A DNA stretch of 64,000 bases from Clostridiales bacterium (GCA_019423685.1 JAHZAY010000009.1:1-64000), one strand, 5' to 3'; counted from the stretch's first letter, positions 17,474-26,051 are shown. Numbers and translations are program-made. The notes: generated by a model not told the origin, from the letters alone.

Positions 17474-18246
17474 GCATGTATATTGTCGCCCACAAAAAGT
17501 TTGACCCGCCCATCCAAAGCGGTTATCTGCCGCTGCAGGTGGGAAAGGGAGATCCCCTCTTTGCCGGGAAGTTTCTGCGGGACTGCACAGGGGAAAACAT
17601 CGCAGAAAAAAACAGCACCTACTGTGAATTGACGGCGCTGTACTGGATTTGGAAAAACTGCACCGACCCGATTGTGGGGCTGTGCCATTACCGGCGCTTC
17701 TTTACCCAAAACGCCCTGAGCCGCCATCCAAGGCACTTTCTCTCAATGGAAAGGGCACAGGAGGTGCTGGAGACTTACGACCTGATTTTGCCGCAAAAGG
17801 TGCATCTAAAGTGCACCGTCCGGGAGCAGTACTTTTCTACACAGGCGGGCTTTGCACGGGACCTGGACCGGTTGGAGCAGGTTATCCGCGAACACTTCCC
17901 CGAGTATGGTGCGGCCTATCAGAAGGTGATGGGCCAGTGCGCACAGCACTTTTGGAATATGCTAGTTGTGCCAAGGCCACTGCTGGATGCCTACTGTAGC
18001 TGGCTGTTTGCCGTGCTGGGCAGGATGGAGGAGGTCACCGACCTTTCCGGCTACGACACTAGACAAAGGCGCATCTACGGATACCTGGCGGAAAGGCTGA
18101 TGAACGTCTGGGTGGAAAAGCAGCAACTCAGGGTATTCGAGTGTCCGGTGGTGCAGACCGATCGATCCCGCTGGGCGGTGGTCAAAACGGGCCTTGGCAT
18201 CCAGGGCAGACGGGTGCGCGCAGCGCTGCGAGGCCTGCGCTCATGA
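17470..18246 (+). CDS. DUF4422 glycosyltransferase-like protein
   Basis: This 258-residue protein starts MSMYIVAHKKFDPP and contains AEKNSTYCELTALYWIWKN and the GLCHYRRFF signature of DUF4422. Proteins of this family are capsule glycosyltransferases, often galactofuranosyl- or galactopyranosyl-transferases. The presence of UDP-galactopyranose mutase downstream makes Galf transfer a reasonable but unproved guess. It starts inside the COG5610 stop and its own stop overlaps the flippase ATG. Confidence 0.82.
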   Translation: MSMYIVAHKKFDPPIQSGYLPLQVGKGDPLFAGKFLRDCTGENIAEKNSTYCELTALYWIWKNCTDPIVGLCHYRRFFTQNALSRHPRHFLSMERAQEVLETYDLILPQKVHLKCTVREQYFSTQAGFARDLDRLEQVIREHFPEYGAAYQKVMGQCAQHFWNMLVVPRPLLDAYCSWLFAVLGRMEEVTDLSGYDTRQRRIYGYLAERLMNVWVEKQQLRVFECPVVQTDRSRWAVVKTGLGIQGRRVRAALRGLRS

Positions 18247-19706
18247 AGGAGCAATCCCGTTTCGTTGCACACAACATCGCCTGGAATCTGCTCCTTTCGC
18301 TCTCCTCGCTGCTGTTTTCGCTGCTCACCTTTCCCTATGTCACCCGCGTCCTTGGAGTACAAACAAACGGGGCCATCTCCTTTGCAAGCTCGCTGGTCAG
18401 CTACTTTGCGCTGTTTGCAGGATTGGGCATCTCCACTTATGGGGTCAAAGCCTGTGCTCAGGTAAAGCAGGACCGCGAAAAATTGTCCCAGGTGGCGCAG
18501 GAACTTTGGATCATCAGCGCCGCTGCGGCGGCCATCGTGCTGGGCGTGCTGTATCTGCTTTTGCTCTTGGTTCCGGCGCTGCACCGCTATCGGGGGTGGA
18601 TGCTGGTGTACAGCGCCAACATCTGGCTGAATGTGCTGGGCATGAACTGGATGTATCAGGGAATCGAAAAGTTTCGCTTTATCGCAATCCGGTCGCTTGT
18701 CTTTAAGCTGCTCTCACTTGTGCTGCTGTTTATCTTCGTAAGGGATGCGCAGGACGGGTTGTGTTATGCGGTGATCTCGGTCTTTGCCAGCGGCGCGGGC
18801 AACCTGTGCAACGCCATCTGTGCCTACAGGCACATCCGATGCAGGCCGCTTTCCTCCTACCAGTTTAAACGGCACTGCAAGCCTTTGGCCCTGCTTTTTG
18901 CCACAACCCTGGCCGTCAACGTCTATTCCCAGATGGATACGGTGATGCTGGGATTTTTTTGCGGCGATTATGCCACCGGTATCTATTCGGTAGCGGTCAA
19001 GATCAAGACGATTCTGTTGTCGATGTTCTCCTCAGCCAGCGTGGTGATGCTGTCTAGCCTTGCAGCTGCCGGGAGCGGGGGAGAGGGGGAGGTCCGTCCG
19101 CTGCTCCAAAGGTCGTACGCGATGACGATCTTTATCACCGTGCCGGTCTGTGTATACGGCATCCTGTTGGCACAGGAGAGCGTGGTGTTCCTATCAGGAG
19201 CGGACTTTGCGATCGCTGGTGTGCCGATGAAAATTCTGATGCCCACAGTTGTACTCTCCGCCCTCTCCCAGATTATCGGGAGCCAATATTCGGTCTCGAC
19301 TGGCAGGGAGCGCAATCTGATGGTTGCGGTGGTGAGCGGAGCGGCTGTAAACCTAGCGTGCAATGCGCTGTTGATTCCGCGCTTTGGCTACAATGGCGCA
19401 GCGCTGGGCACATTGATTGCGGAGGCTGCCCAGTGTGCCATTCAGATGCTGCTGGCAAGGGAGATTATCCAGCAGGTGTTCTGCCCCAAAAAGTTGTGCA
19501 AGGTCGGCTTAGCTGCGGCCGTTGCGGCGGCTTTGGTGCTGCTGTTGCGGCAGGCTTGTGCGCCTTTGGGGGAATTTAAGTGGCTCATGTTGAGTGCGCT
19601 GCTCTTTGGCACAGCCTACATTGGGATTCTGGCGGCTGTGCGGTATGACGTCTTTGTGTGGCTAAAGGACAGTTTGGGTGCCAGAAAGGACCGGTGCGGG
19701 GAGTAA
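18243..19706 (+). CDS. Wzx-type polysaccharide flippase
   Basis: This 487-residue membrane protein of the MOP superfamily has about 12-14 hydrophobic segments. It opens with NIAWNLLLSLSSLLFSLLTFPYVTRVLGVQTNGAISFASS, which is the typical flippase N-terminus. It would move the undecaprenyl-linked repeat unit outward for the Wzy polymerase. I start at ATG 18243, which overlaps the previous stop. It is followed by a 69-base gap without a hairpin, so the operon probably continues into glf. Confidence 0.9.
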   Translation: MKEQSRFVAHNIAWNLLLSLSSLLFSLLTFPYVTRVLGVQTNGAISFASSLVSYFALFAGLGISTYGVKACAQVKQDREKLSQVAQELWIISAAAAAIVLGVLYLLLLLVPALHRYRGWMLVYSANIWLNVLGMNWMYQGIEKFRFIAIRSLVFKLLSLVLLFIFVRDAQDGLCYAVISVFASGAGNLCNAICAYRHIRCRPLSSYQFKRHCKPLALLFATTLAVNVYSQMDTVMLGFFCGDYATGIYSVAVKIKTILLSMFSSASVVMLSSLAAAGSGGEGEVRPLLQRSYAMTIFITVPVCVYGILLAQESVVFLSGADFAIAGVPMKILMPTVVLSALSQIIGSQYSVSTGRERNLMVAVVSGAAVNLACNALLIPRFGYNGAALGTLIAEAAQCAIQMLLAREIIQQVFCPKKLCKVGLAAAVAAALVLLLRQACAPLGEFKWLMLSALLFGTAYIGILAAVRYDVFVWLKDSLGARKDRCGE

Positions 19707-19775
19707 AGCTCGCCGACTGTCCTAAAGCACCGTTTAAATAGAAATAATTCTACAGAAAGGAACAGGTGCGGGAAG

Positions 19776-20891
19776 ATGTACGATTACCTGATCGTCGGAG
19801 CCGGCCTATATGGGGCGGTATTTGCACAGCAGATGAAGGCTGCCGGAAAGTCAGCGCTGGTGGTGGACAAGCGTTTGCACGTTGCGGGCAACGCCTACAC
19901 AAAAAAGGTGGAGGGAATCCAGCTGCATCAATATGGCGCCCACATCCTGCACACCAACGATGAGCGGGTGTGGAACTATCTCAACCGGTTTGCCACCTTT
20001 AACCGCTTTACCAATGCTCCTCTTGCCAATTATCGGGGCCAGCTGTATTCTCTGCCCTTTAACATGTACACCTTTCACAAGATGTGGGGGGTGGTGACGC
20101 CGCAGCAAGCGGCGGCAAAGATCGATCATCAGCGTAAAGAGATCTTGGGTACGCCGCAAAATTTAGAGGAGCAAGCGATTTCCCTTGTGGGTAGGGAACT
20201 GTATGAAAAGCTCATCAAAGGATACACAGAAAAGCAGTGGGGGCGCGCCTGCCAGGATCTCCCCGCAAGCATCATCCGGCGACTGCCGGTTCGGCTGTGC
20301 TTTGACAACAACTACTTTGATGCGCGCTATCAGGGCATTCCTGTCGCAGGTTATACCAGGATGGTGGAAAAGATGCTGGAAGGGATAACGGTGCGTCTGG
20401 GAGTGGACTATCTAACGGATAGGGGACAGCTGGATGCGCTGGCAAAAAAGATCGTTTACACCGGCTCGGTCGACGCATTTTTTGACTACCGGTTCGGCGC
20501 ACTCGAATACCGCAGCGTCCGCTTTGAAAACGAATTGCTGGATTGTCCAAACTTTCAGGGCAATGCGGTGGTCAACTACACCGACCGGCAGGTCCCGTGG
20601 ACGCGGATTATAGAACACAAGTGGTTTACCTTCGGTTTGGACGAGCGCGGCAACGCTCTGCCCAGGACGGTTATCAGCCGGGAGTACAGCACGGAATGCA
20701 GGCGCGGCGACGAGCCGTACTATCCGATCGGCGATGAGAAAAATAACGCCCGCTATAAAGCGTACCGCGAGTGGTCGCGGGAGAGAAAGAATGTCATTTT
20801 TGGTGGGCGGCTGGGCGAATACCGGTACTGCGACATGGATGTTGTGGTGGCTTGCGCGCTGGATAGGGCGCAGCAGGAGCAGCAGAGGTGA
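19776..20891 (+). CDS. glf: UDP-galactopyranose mutase
   Basis: This 371-residue flavoenzyme converts UDP-galactopyranose to UDP-galactofuranose. It shows the FAD-binding MYDYLIVGAGLYGAVFA, the GAHILHTN motif, NRFTNAPLANYRGQLYSLPFNMYTF and the C-terminal RLGEYRYCDMD segment. It implies that the polymer contains Galf. AGAAAGGAACAG and GGGAAG lie upstream of the ATG. No terminator follows, but a new promoter begins 5 bases after the stop. Confidence 0.95.
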   Translation: MYDYLIVGAGLYGAVFAQQMKAAGKSALVVDKRLHVAGNAYTKKVEGIQLHQYGAHILHTNDERVWNYLNRFATFNRFTNAPLANYRGQLYSLPFNMYTFHKMWGVVTPQQAAAKIDHQRKEILGTPQNLEEQAISLVGRELYEKLIKGYTEKQWGRACQDLPASIIRRLPVRLCFDNNYFDARYQGIPVAGYTRMVEKMLEGITVRLGVDYLTDRGQLDALAKKIVYTGSVDAFFDYRFGALEYRSVRFENELLDCPNFQGNAVVNYTDRQVPWTRIIEHKWFTFGLDERGNALPRTVISREYSTECRRGDEPYYPIGDEKNNARYKAYREWSRERKNVIFGGRLGEYRYCDMDVVVACALDRAQQEQQR

Positions 20892-20895
20892 CCGA

Positions 20896-20924
20896 TTGCA
20901 AGCACTGGCACCTTGTGGTATAAT
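20896..20924 (+). promoter_or_regulatory. Promoter of the O-acetyltransferase gene
   Basis: TTGCAA (20896-20901), a 17-base spacer and a perfect TATAAT (20919-20924) lie right after glf. The transcript would carry a leader of about 110 bases with a GGCAG/CTGCC hairpin, so the acetyltransferase can be expressed apart from the main operon. Confidence 0.75.
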
Positions 20925-21039
20925 CTGTCTGGTAAGCGGCCATAGGGAAACAAGCCTAGAACGCAAATTTGGCCCTGAGAAGGCAGGAGAAAGTACTGCC
21001 GCAAGTCTGGCAATTTTTCAGGAGAAGGGAAACACAAAG

Positions 21040-21633
21040 ATGGAAATAATGGATTGGTTAAAGAGCCCAGAAGGATACATTGGTCAGAATCGTTCGATTC
21101 CCCCAGAGTACAAAGCAAAGGCGCAGCGGCTTTGTTGGGAGTACAACAATACTGCGCCGGATCAGCAGGAAAGGCGCCGTGAGATTTTAAACCAGCTGTT
21201 TGGAAGCTGTCACCCTTTGACCTTCATTGAACCGTCCTTTCACTGCGATTACGGATTTAATATCCATACTTACGGCCTTACCGTAATCAACTATAACTGT
21301 ATTATCCTGGATACCTCTCCGGTACACATCGGTGCTGGAGCGTTTATTGCGCCGGGAGTTTGCCTGAGCTGTGCGGGACATTCCGTGAACCCGGAACAGA
21401 GAACCGAGGGTATCAGTACCTCCAAGCCGATTGTGTTGGAGGAAAACGTGTGGATTGGGGCCAATGCGGTGGTTTGCGGCGGCGTGACCATCGGCAAGGG
21501 ATCGGTCATCGGAGCAGGCAGTGTGGTCCTGCACGACATCCCGGCGGGAGTCGTGGCGGCGGGTGTACCCTGCCGGCCCATCCGTCCGGTTACCGAAAAG
21601 GACCGCATTCCCCTCGAGAAGATGGCGTTTTAA
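21040..21633 (+). CDS. Hexapeptide-repeat O-acetyltransferase (maltose/NodL/galactoside type)
   Basis: This 197-residue left-handed beta-helix enzyme uses acetyl-CoA. The N-terminal Mac domain (about 1-60) is followed by hexapeptide repeats, with the catalytic His in CLSCAGHSVNPEQR and ENVWIGANAVVCGGVTIGKGSVIGAGSVV as the typical final coils. It could O-acetylate the polysaccharide or a free sugar. GGAG and AAGGG lie about 10 bases before the ATG at 21040. The frame is open further upstream into glf, but nothing there resembles the family. Confidence 0.87.
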   Translation: MEIMDWLKSPEGYIGQNRSIPPEYKAKAQRLCWEYNNTAPDQQERRREILNQLFGSCHPLTFIEPSFHCDYGFNIHTYGLTVINYNCIILDTSPVHIGAGAFIAPGVCLSCAGHSVNPEQRTEGISTSKPIVLEENVWIGANAVVCGGVTIGKGSVIGAGSVVLHDIPAGVVAAGVPCRPIRPVTEKDRIPLEKMAF

Positions 21634-21652
21634 CCGCTGAAGATTTTTATAG

Positions 21653-21710
21653 AGAGCTGGCAAGTGAGGACGGCAAGTTTTTGCCGCTGCACAGACCGGC
21701 TCTTTTTTAT
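21653..21710 (+). terminator. Terminator after the acetyltransferase gene
   Basis: AGAGCTGG (21653-21660) pairs with CCGGCTCT (21696-21703, one G-U pair), enclosing a second hairpin CGGCAA/TTGCCG. A run of six T follows. Confidence 0.7.
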
Positions 21711-21830
21711 AGGCTTTTTTGTTTGTGCGCTGAAGAGTTTGGGGCAGGAGTAAGGTAAGGAGATGGGCCAGCGCCGCCGTCAAAGCATAGCGGTACATCT
21801 TTGCACAGCAAGGCAAAGAGAAGGACCTTC

Positions 21831-21859
21831 TTGACAATAGACCAAAAGGATGCTATACT
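21831..21859 (+). promoter_or_regulatory. Promoter of the oxidoreductase gene
   Basis: TTGACA (21831-21836), a 17-base spacer and TATACT (21854-21859) make a near-consensus sigma-A promoter. A palindromic operator-like site starts 9 bases downstream. The remaining sequence from 21711 to 21830 shows nothing else that I recognise. Confidence 0.85.
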
Positions 21860-21867
21860 GGGGCATC

Positions 21868-21890
21868 GATGTAAAATTAATATTTACATC
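21868..21890. promoter_or_regulatory. Palindromic operator overlapping the transcription start
   Basis: Arms GATGTAAA (21868-21875) and TTTACATC (21883-21890) are separated by 7 A/T bases. The site covers about +2 to +25 of the strong promoter before the oxidoreductase. That placement fits a repressor of the MarR/HxlR or TetR kind; no such gene is adjacent. Confidence 0.6.
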
Positions 21891-21947
21891 AAACCGGCTT
21901 AAAATCGGCCGGCGGAACAATCAAATTAGGGGGAACACAGTTTCGAT

Positions 21948-22949
21948 ATGAAAGCAGTTCAGATAACGCAGTATGAAAAGCAGATTCACACCGTCCTCTC
22001 CGAGGTGGAGGTGCCGCAGATCGGCCCCAATGAGGTGTTGGTGCAGGTGAAGGCGGCGGCGGTTAATCCGCTGGAACTTTTGATTTTGACAGGAAGCGTC
22101 AAGCTGATTCAGGATTACGCCATGCCGCTTACCCTTGGCAACGAGTGCGCGGGCATAGTGGAAAAGGTTGGAGCACAGGTGACGGGGTTTGCCCGGGGCG
22201 ATCGCGTCTATGCCCGGCTGCCCTTGGAAAAGATCGGCGCCTTTGCGCAGTATGTTGCGATCGATCAGGGGGCGCTGGCGCCGATGCCCGCAAGCTATGA
22301 TTTTGTGACGGCAGCGGCGATCCCGCTGGCTGGCTTGACCGCTTGGCAGGGACTGCATGAGGAATTGGAGGTGCGGCCCGGCGGGAGAATCCTGATTACC
22401 GGAGGTTCCGGAAGCTTCGGACAGTTGGCAGTGCCGTTGGCAAAGTCGATGGGGTTGCATGTGATCGTTTCAGGCAATGCCCGTGCCAGGGAGTCCGTCC
22501 TGGCAGCGGGGGCAGATGAGTACCTGGATTACCGCAAGGAGCGCTACTGGGAGCAGATTGCCGGTTTGGACTATGTGCTGGATACGCTGGGAGCCGGCGA
22601 ATTTGCGCAGGAACTCTCGGTGCTCAAAGAGGGAGGACGGCTGCTGAGTTTGCGCACCGGACCCAACAGGGCCTTTGCGGTGAAGAACCACTTTTCACCG
22701 GCAAAGAGGCTGCTGTTTAGCCTTGCCGGTCTGCGGTATGATAGGGCCGCACAGAAGCAGGGGAAGGAATACCGCTTTCTGTTTGTGCGCGCCGACGGCA
22801 GACAGCTGCGGGAGATTACCCGGATTGTAGAAACCAAAAAGATTGTGCCTAAGGTGCATCCCAAAACCTTTTCGCTCCAACAGGCGGACGAGGCTTTGCA
22901 GTTGGTGGCGCAGGGCCACCCGGAGGGCAAGGTTATTTTGGAGCTGTAG
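21948..22949 (+). CDS. NAD(P)H quinone oxidoreductase-like enzyme (zinc-free MDR family)
   Basis: This 333-residue medium-chain dehydrogenase/reductase has a GroES-like N-terminus (AAAVNPLELLILTG, LGNECAGIVEKVG, GDRVYARLP) and the nucleotide-binding ILITGGSGSFGQLAVPLAKSMG. The zinc-binding Cys residues of alcohol dehydrogenases are absent, which points to the quinone-reductase branch. Such enzymes are often induced by electrophiles, which would fit the operator before it. The gene stands alone, on its own promoter. Confidence 0.87.
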   Translation: MKAVQITQYEKQIHTVLSEVEVPQIGPNEVLVQVKAAAVNPLELLILTGSVKLIQDYAMPLTLGNECAGIVEKVGAQVTGFARGDRVYARLPLEKIGAFAQYVAIDQGALAPMPASYDFVTAAAIPLAGLTAWQGLHEELEVRPGGRILITGGSGSFGQLAVPLAKSMGLHVIVSGNARARESVLAAGADEYLDYRKERYWEQIAGLDYVLDTLGAGEFAQELSVLKEGGRLLSLRTGPNRAFAVKNHFSPAKRLLFSLAGLRYDRAAQKQGKEYRFLFVRADGRQLREITRIVETKKIVPKVHPKTFSLQQADEALQLVAQGHPEGKVILEL

Positions 22950-22975
22950 AAAACCAAGCCGACGGAATGTCGGGA

Positions 22976-23004
22976 TTGCAACGCCAGGTGGGGTGTGATA
23001 TACT
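22976..23004 (+). promoter_or_regulatory. Promoter of the TIGR04076 gene
   Basis: TTGCAA (22976-22981), a 17-base spacer and TATACT (22999-23004) precede the gene by 132 bases. The leader between shows no clear hairpin. Confidence 0.7.
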
Positions 23005-23135
23005 GGATGTACGAATATTTGCTCCGACTGCAAAGAAAAAGGGGATGGTAGCGGCGCGACAAGATCGGGCGTCTCCTCCCTTTTTTGCCAATCAGTTGCA
23101 GCAAAATCCAGACTATATAGGGGAGGAGATCCACT

Positions 23136-23396
23136 ATGCCAAAGCCCAAAATTACCATCACACTGGTGGACCGCAAGGGAGAATGCGGCTGCCACCGCGG
23201 ACATAAGATCGGGGAGAGCTTCGACTTTGACACCGAACGCGGAAAGCTTTGTCCAATGGCGATGCACGTCGCCTTTCCGTACATCGACATCCTGCGCTAT
23301 GGGGGCACCTTGCCCACCGGCCGGGACGGCAAAATCCGCTTTTGCTGCCCGGATGCCGACGTCATCAACATCTTTGAACTGACAGTAGAAAAGTAA
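23136..23396 (+). CDS. TIGR04076 family small protein
   Basis: This 86-residue protein has the family pattern: a short beta start (ITITLVDRKGECGCHRGHKIGESF), CPMAMHVAFPYIDILRYGG in the middle and CCPDADVINIFEL at the end. Four or more cysteines suggest metal or cluster binding, but the function of the family is unknown. A strong GGGGAGGAG lies before the ATG. A long terminator follows directly. Confidence 0.82.
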   Translation: MPKPKITITLVDRKGECGCHRGHKIGESFDFDTERGKLCPMAMHVAFPYIDILRYGGTLPTGRDGKIRFCCPDADVINIFELTVEK

Positions 23397-23403
23397 GAGA
23401 AAG

Positions 23404-23450
23404 CGCGAGGGCGCCCTTTTCACAAAAGGGCGCCCTCGCGCCTATTTTTC
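23404..23450 (+). terminator. Strong terminator after the TIGR04076 gene
   Basis: A nearly perfect 18-base-pair stem (23404-23421 with 23425-23442, centre CAC) is followed by a T run at 23446-23450. Confidence 0.9.
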
Positions 23451-23481
23451 CCCCAATTTGGGGGGATAGTGTGAAAAGGTC

Positions 23482-23509
23482 AAAAAAAGAGAGGGCATAG
23501 CGCCCTCTC
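23482..23509 (-). terminator. Terminator of the MscS gene
   Basis: GAGAGGGC (23489-23496) pairs with GCCCTCTC (23502-23509). Seven A on the plus strand at 23482-23488 give a U tract on the leftward transcript. Confidence 0.88.
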
Positions 23510-23532
23510 GAAAGGAATGCAAAAGACCGATT

Positions 23533-24615
23533 TTATTTTGAAAGGATGACCGTCTGGGTCGGGAAGGCAAACTGTGCGCCCTGTGCTTCGACGATCTGCA
23601 TGATGCCGTAGTTGATCTGCTCCTTGAGCTTTTGGAAGGCAGAAAAAGAGGTAGCTTCGGTGTAGAAGAGGATCGAGATTTCCAAGCTGCTGTCCAAAAA
23701 GCCGTTGAAGGCGACGACCGTCTCCTGCGGCAAAACCTGCGGTGTGGCGTTGATCATCTGGGTGATGCCGTCGATGCAGCGCGCCAGCTGTTCTTTGGTG
23801 GTGTCGTAGGTCAGGCCGATCGAAAAGCTTGCCCGGCGTTTGTTCATCCGCGACCAGTTGGTGATCGGTGAGGAGACCAGGGTGGAGTTTGGCACCACAA
23901 CCAGTGCGTTCGGGAAGGTGCGCACCCGGGTGGAGCGGAAGGTGATGTCCTCCACAACGCCCTCGATGTCCGGCGTCGCGATCCAGTCGTCCACCTGGAA
24001 GGGTTTATCCAGCAGGATGACCAGCCCGCCGAACAGGTTTTGTGCGGTGTCCTGCGCTGCCAGCGCGATGGTCAAGCCGCCAAGTCCGATGCCGGTGATG
24101 AGGGTGGTCACATTGATGCCGGTTTCGCTGAGCACCGCGATGACGGCGATGATCAAAATCAGCGCCTTGACTGCCTTTTTCAGCAGGGTCATCAGCGTTT
24201 TATTGAGCCGGTTTTCCAGATCCTGCTGGCGGCCAAACGGCTGGAAGAGGTTGTCCGAGGCGCAGTCACACAGCCGCAGCAAAATCAGCGTGATGATGAC
24301 GATGATCGAAATGCGGTATACCTTTAAAAGGAAGCTCTCCACACCGGCGGCTGGATGCAAATTCATCAGTGCAAGGTAAAAGCCGGTAATGCCAAGGAAG
24401 CTTTTGACCGGACCCAGCACAAAGGTCAAAGTCGAGTGATCGGCAATCTGGCGTTTGCGGTTGAGCACCTTTTCCAGCAGGTGGACGATGCCCTTGGTGA
24501 TGGGGGAGCGCAGCGCCCAGAACAAAATGAGAATGAGAATCGAGCCCAGTATGCGAAACAGGACGAGGTTTGCGGCGACGACATCCGCGATCAGGGTGAA
24601 CACGGTGGGGAACAC
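23533..24615 (-). CDS. mscS: MscS-family mechanosensitive channel
   Basis: This 360-residue small-conductance channel protects against hypo-osmotic shock. It has N-terminal hydrophobic segments (about 15-40, 75-105), the TM3 pore helix ALILIIAVIAVLSETGINVTTLITGIGLGGLTIALAAQDTAQNLFGGL, and the cytoplasmic beta domain with DDWIATPDIEGVVEDITFRSTRVRTFPNALVVVPNS. The start given is a GTG at 24615, but AAAGGA lies only about 1 base ahead of it, so a GTG four codons later (24603) may be used. It has its own promoter on the minus strand. Confidence 0.9.
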   Translation of the reverse strand: MFPTVFTLIADVVAANLVLFRILGSILILILFWALRSPITKGIVHLLEKVLNRKRQIADHSTLTFVLGPVKSFLGITGFYLALMNLHPAAGVESFLLKVYRISIIVIITLILLRLCDCASDNLFQPFGRQQDLENRLNKTLMTLLKKAVKALILIIAVIAVLSETGINVTTLITGIGLGGLTIALAAQDTAQNLFGGLVILLDKPFQVDDWIATPDIEGVVEDITFRSTRVRTFPNALVVVPNSTLVSSPITNWSRMNKRRASFSIGLTYDTTKEQLARCIDGITQMINATPQVLPQETVVAFNGFLDSSLEISILFYTEATSFSAFQKLKEQINYGIMQIVEAQGAQFAFPTQTVILSK

Positions 24616-24656
24616 ATCCTTTCGATTGTTTTTAGCAAAAAACTATTTGTTTTAAG

Positions 24657-24685
24657 ATTGTACCATGTTTTGACAGAGATTGCAA
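24657..24685 (-). promoter_or_regulatory. Promoter of the MscS gene
   Basis: On the minus strand TTGCAA (24685-24680), a 17-base spacer and TACAAT (24662-24657) lie 42 bases before the start codon. Confidence 0.7.
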
Positions 24686-24708
24686 ATCCAATTGCTCAGA
24701 GCAGAAAG

Positions 24709-24742
24709 TTTGGGGAGAAAAGCATAGGCTTTTCTCCCCAAA
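24709..24742 (-). terminator. Hairpin after the DUF4349 gene
   Basis: A 14-base-pair stem (24709-24722 with 24729-24742) lies 30 bases past the stop of the leftward DUF4349 gene. The leftward side has only short T runs after it, so termination there may be weak. Confidence 0.5.
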
Positions 24743-24772
24743 AATAAAGGAAATTTGTTGTGTTGATGATGC

Positions 24773-25777
24773 TTACTCATCTTCATTTTGCGCTTGCGGC
24801 GGGATTTGTGCAGGAGGGGTTGCCTTTTTTGCGCGGCGTCTCTTGCGGACAAAGCGCAGGATCAGCACAATTGCGGCGATGACCACGGCAAGCAGGATAA
24901 ATACTGGGATGTTGACGATCAAAAAGACGATCAAATCCTCAAAGAAGACCTGCAAGTTAAACAGGGTATCCGAGAAGCCGTTTTGGATGCGGTCGGCAAG
25001 GGTAGTTGCGTTGGTGTTGCTGATGTTGCGCACCTCATAGATATCGAGGTAGACGGTGGAGTAGTCCACCAGGTTGTCGTATGTGCGCAGCTGGGAAGAG
25101 AGCGAATCCAGCTGCAAACGCACCTCGGACAGACGCGCTTCGATGGCGATGACCGCGTCGACATTTTCAGCCTGGGCCATCAGCTCGATCAGTCGGTCAT
25201 ATTCGGTCTGGAGCGCCTCTTTGCGGGCCTCGACGTCGGCATATTCCAGCGAGATGTTTTCGCTGCTGAGGTTTTGCTGCGTGATGGTGCCGCAGTCATT
25301 GAGGCTGCCGATAAAGCCGGTGAGCCTGTCGGAGGGAACGCGGATGGTGATGGAGGCGTACTTCTGGCTGTAGTTGCCCTGTGCATCCGAGCCGCCGGAA
25401 GAGGAAGAACTCTCGATAAAGCCCTCCATCTGGTTGACAAGGTCGGTGATCTGCTGGATGCTCTGGTCATATTCCAGCGTCTCCATCGAGATGTTTGCCC
25501 GCCAGATCAGCTTGAGGTTGAGCCCATCCGGCATCTGGGTCTGGTTGAGCGTGTCGGCTAAGGCACCGCCGGTGTCGTAGTTTGCCGCCGATTCGTTTCC
25601 GGCAGCCGGCGCCTCGACCATGCCCTCCTCGGCGACGGCCATTTCGGTGGTGGTGGCAGTGGCGGTGCTTTGATCTTTAGAAGCGCCGCTGGAGGAGCTG
25701 GCGCATCCGGCCAGCTGTAAGGCGATCATCGCGGTGGCCAGCAGCAGGCTGAGGGTATGGAAAAGATGCTTTTTCAT
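24773..25777 (-). CDS. DUF4349 lipoprotein with C-terminal membrane helix
   Basis: This 334-residue protein begins with a lipoprotein signal peptide (lipobox LAGC, Cys near residue 21) and a Ser/Thr/Ala-rich linker. DUF4349 follows: RANISMETLEYDQSIQQITDLVNQMEGFIESSS, a coiled-coil stretch (about 160-225, rich in Glu/Gln/Leu, containing LSEVRLQLDSLSSQL), then a membrane helix (about 280-308) and a basic tail. DUF4349 proteins are conserved in Firmicutes with no settled role. The ATG at 25777 has GGGGAG 6 bases ahead; an upstream in-frame start lacks a site. The protein would be tethered at both ends. Confidence 0.87.
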   Translation of the reverse strand: MKKHLFHTLSLLLATAMIALQLAGCASSSSGASKDQSTATATTTEMAVAEEGMVEAPAAGNESAANYDTGGALADTLNQTQMPDGLNLKLIWRANISMETLEYDQSIQQITDLVNQMEGFIESSSSSGGSDAQGNYSQKYASITIRVPSDRLTGFIGSLNDCGTITQQNLSSENISLEYADVEARKEALQTEYDRLIELMAQAENVDAVIAIEARLSEVRLQLDSLSSQLRTYDNLVDYSTVYLDIYEVRNISNTNATTLADRIQNGFSDTLFNLQVFFEDLIVFLIVNIPVFILLAVVIAAIVLILRFVRKRRRAKKATPPAQIPPQAQNEDE

Positions 25778-25972
25778 AGAAACTCCCCTTTCTCTTTGCA
25801 AGGTGTGGGATGGAATGACGTTTTCTTTCCCCTTTACCTATTTAGTATCAAAAAGGGGGAAGTTTGCTGCGGTGGATTGCAAATTTTGGGAAAAAGAACG
25901 GAAATTGCCGCAGGGATTTGTGAAAGAAGAAAAAAGTTTTGCCGCCATGCCCGCGTGAGGGGCGCTACTCCC

Positions 25973-26001
25973 TATACAAAAGGAGCAATTTGCGGTACAA
26001 T
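25973..26001 (+). promoter_or_regulatory. Possible promoter of the malQ-glgP operon
   Basis: TATACA (about 25974-25979), a 17-base spacer and TACAAT (about 25997-26002) lie 50 bases before malQ. The -35 matches consensus at four of six positions. The rest of the 274-base gap to the DUF4349 gene shows no other clear signal. Confidence 0.45.
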
Positions 26002-26051
26002 CAAGGCATATTCTTTTGCAAAATTTGTGAGGGAAACAGGAGGGAAAGCGT

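Noticed and set aside
20938..21030. Riboswitch-like sequence (AGGGAAAC, ACGCAAA) in the acetyltransferase leader
   Set aside because: The elements recall cobalamin or c-di-GMP aptamers but the rest of either core is missing and the spacing is wrong.
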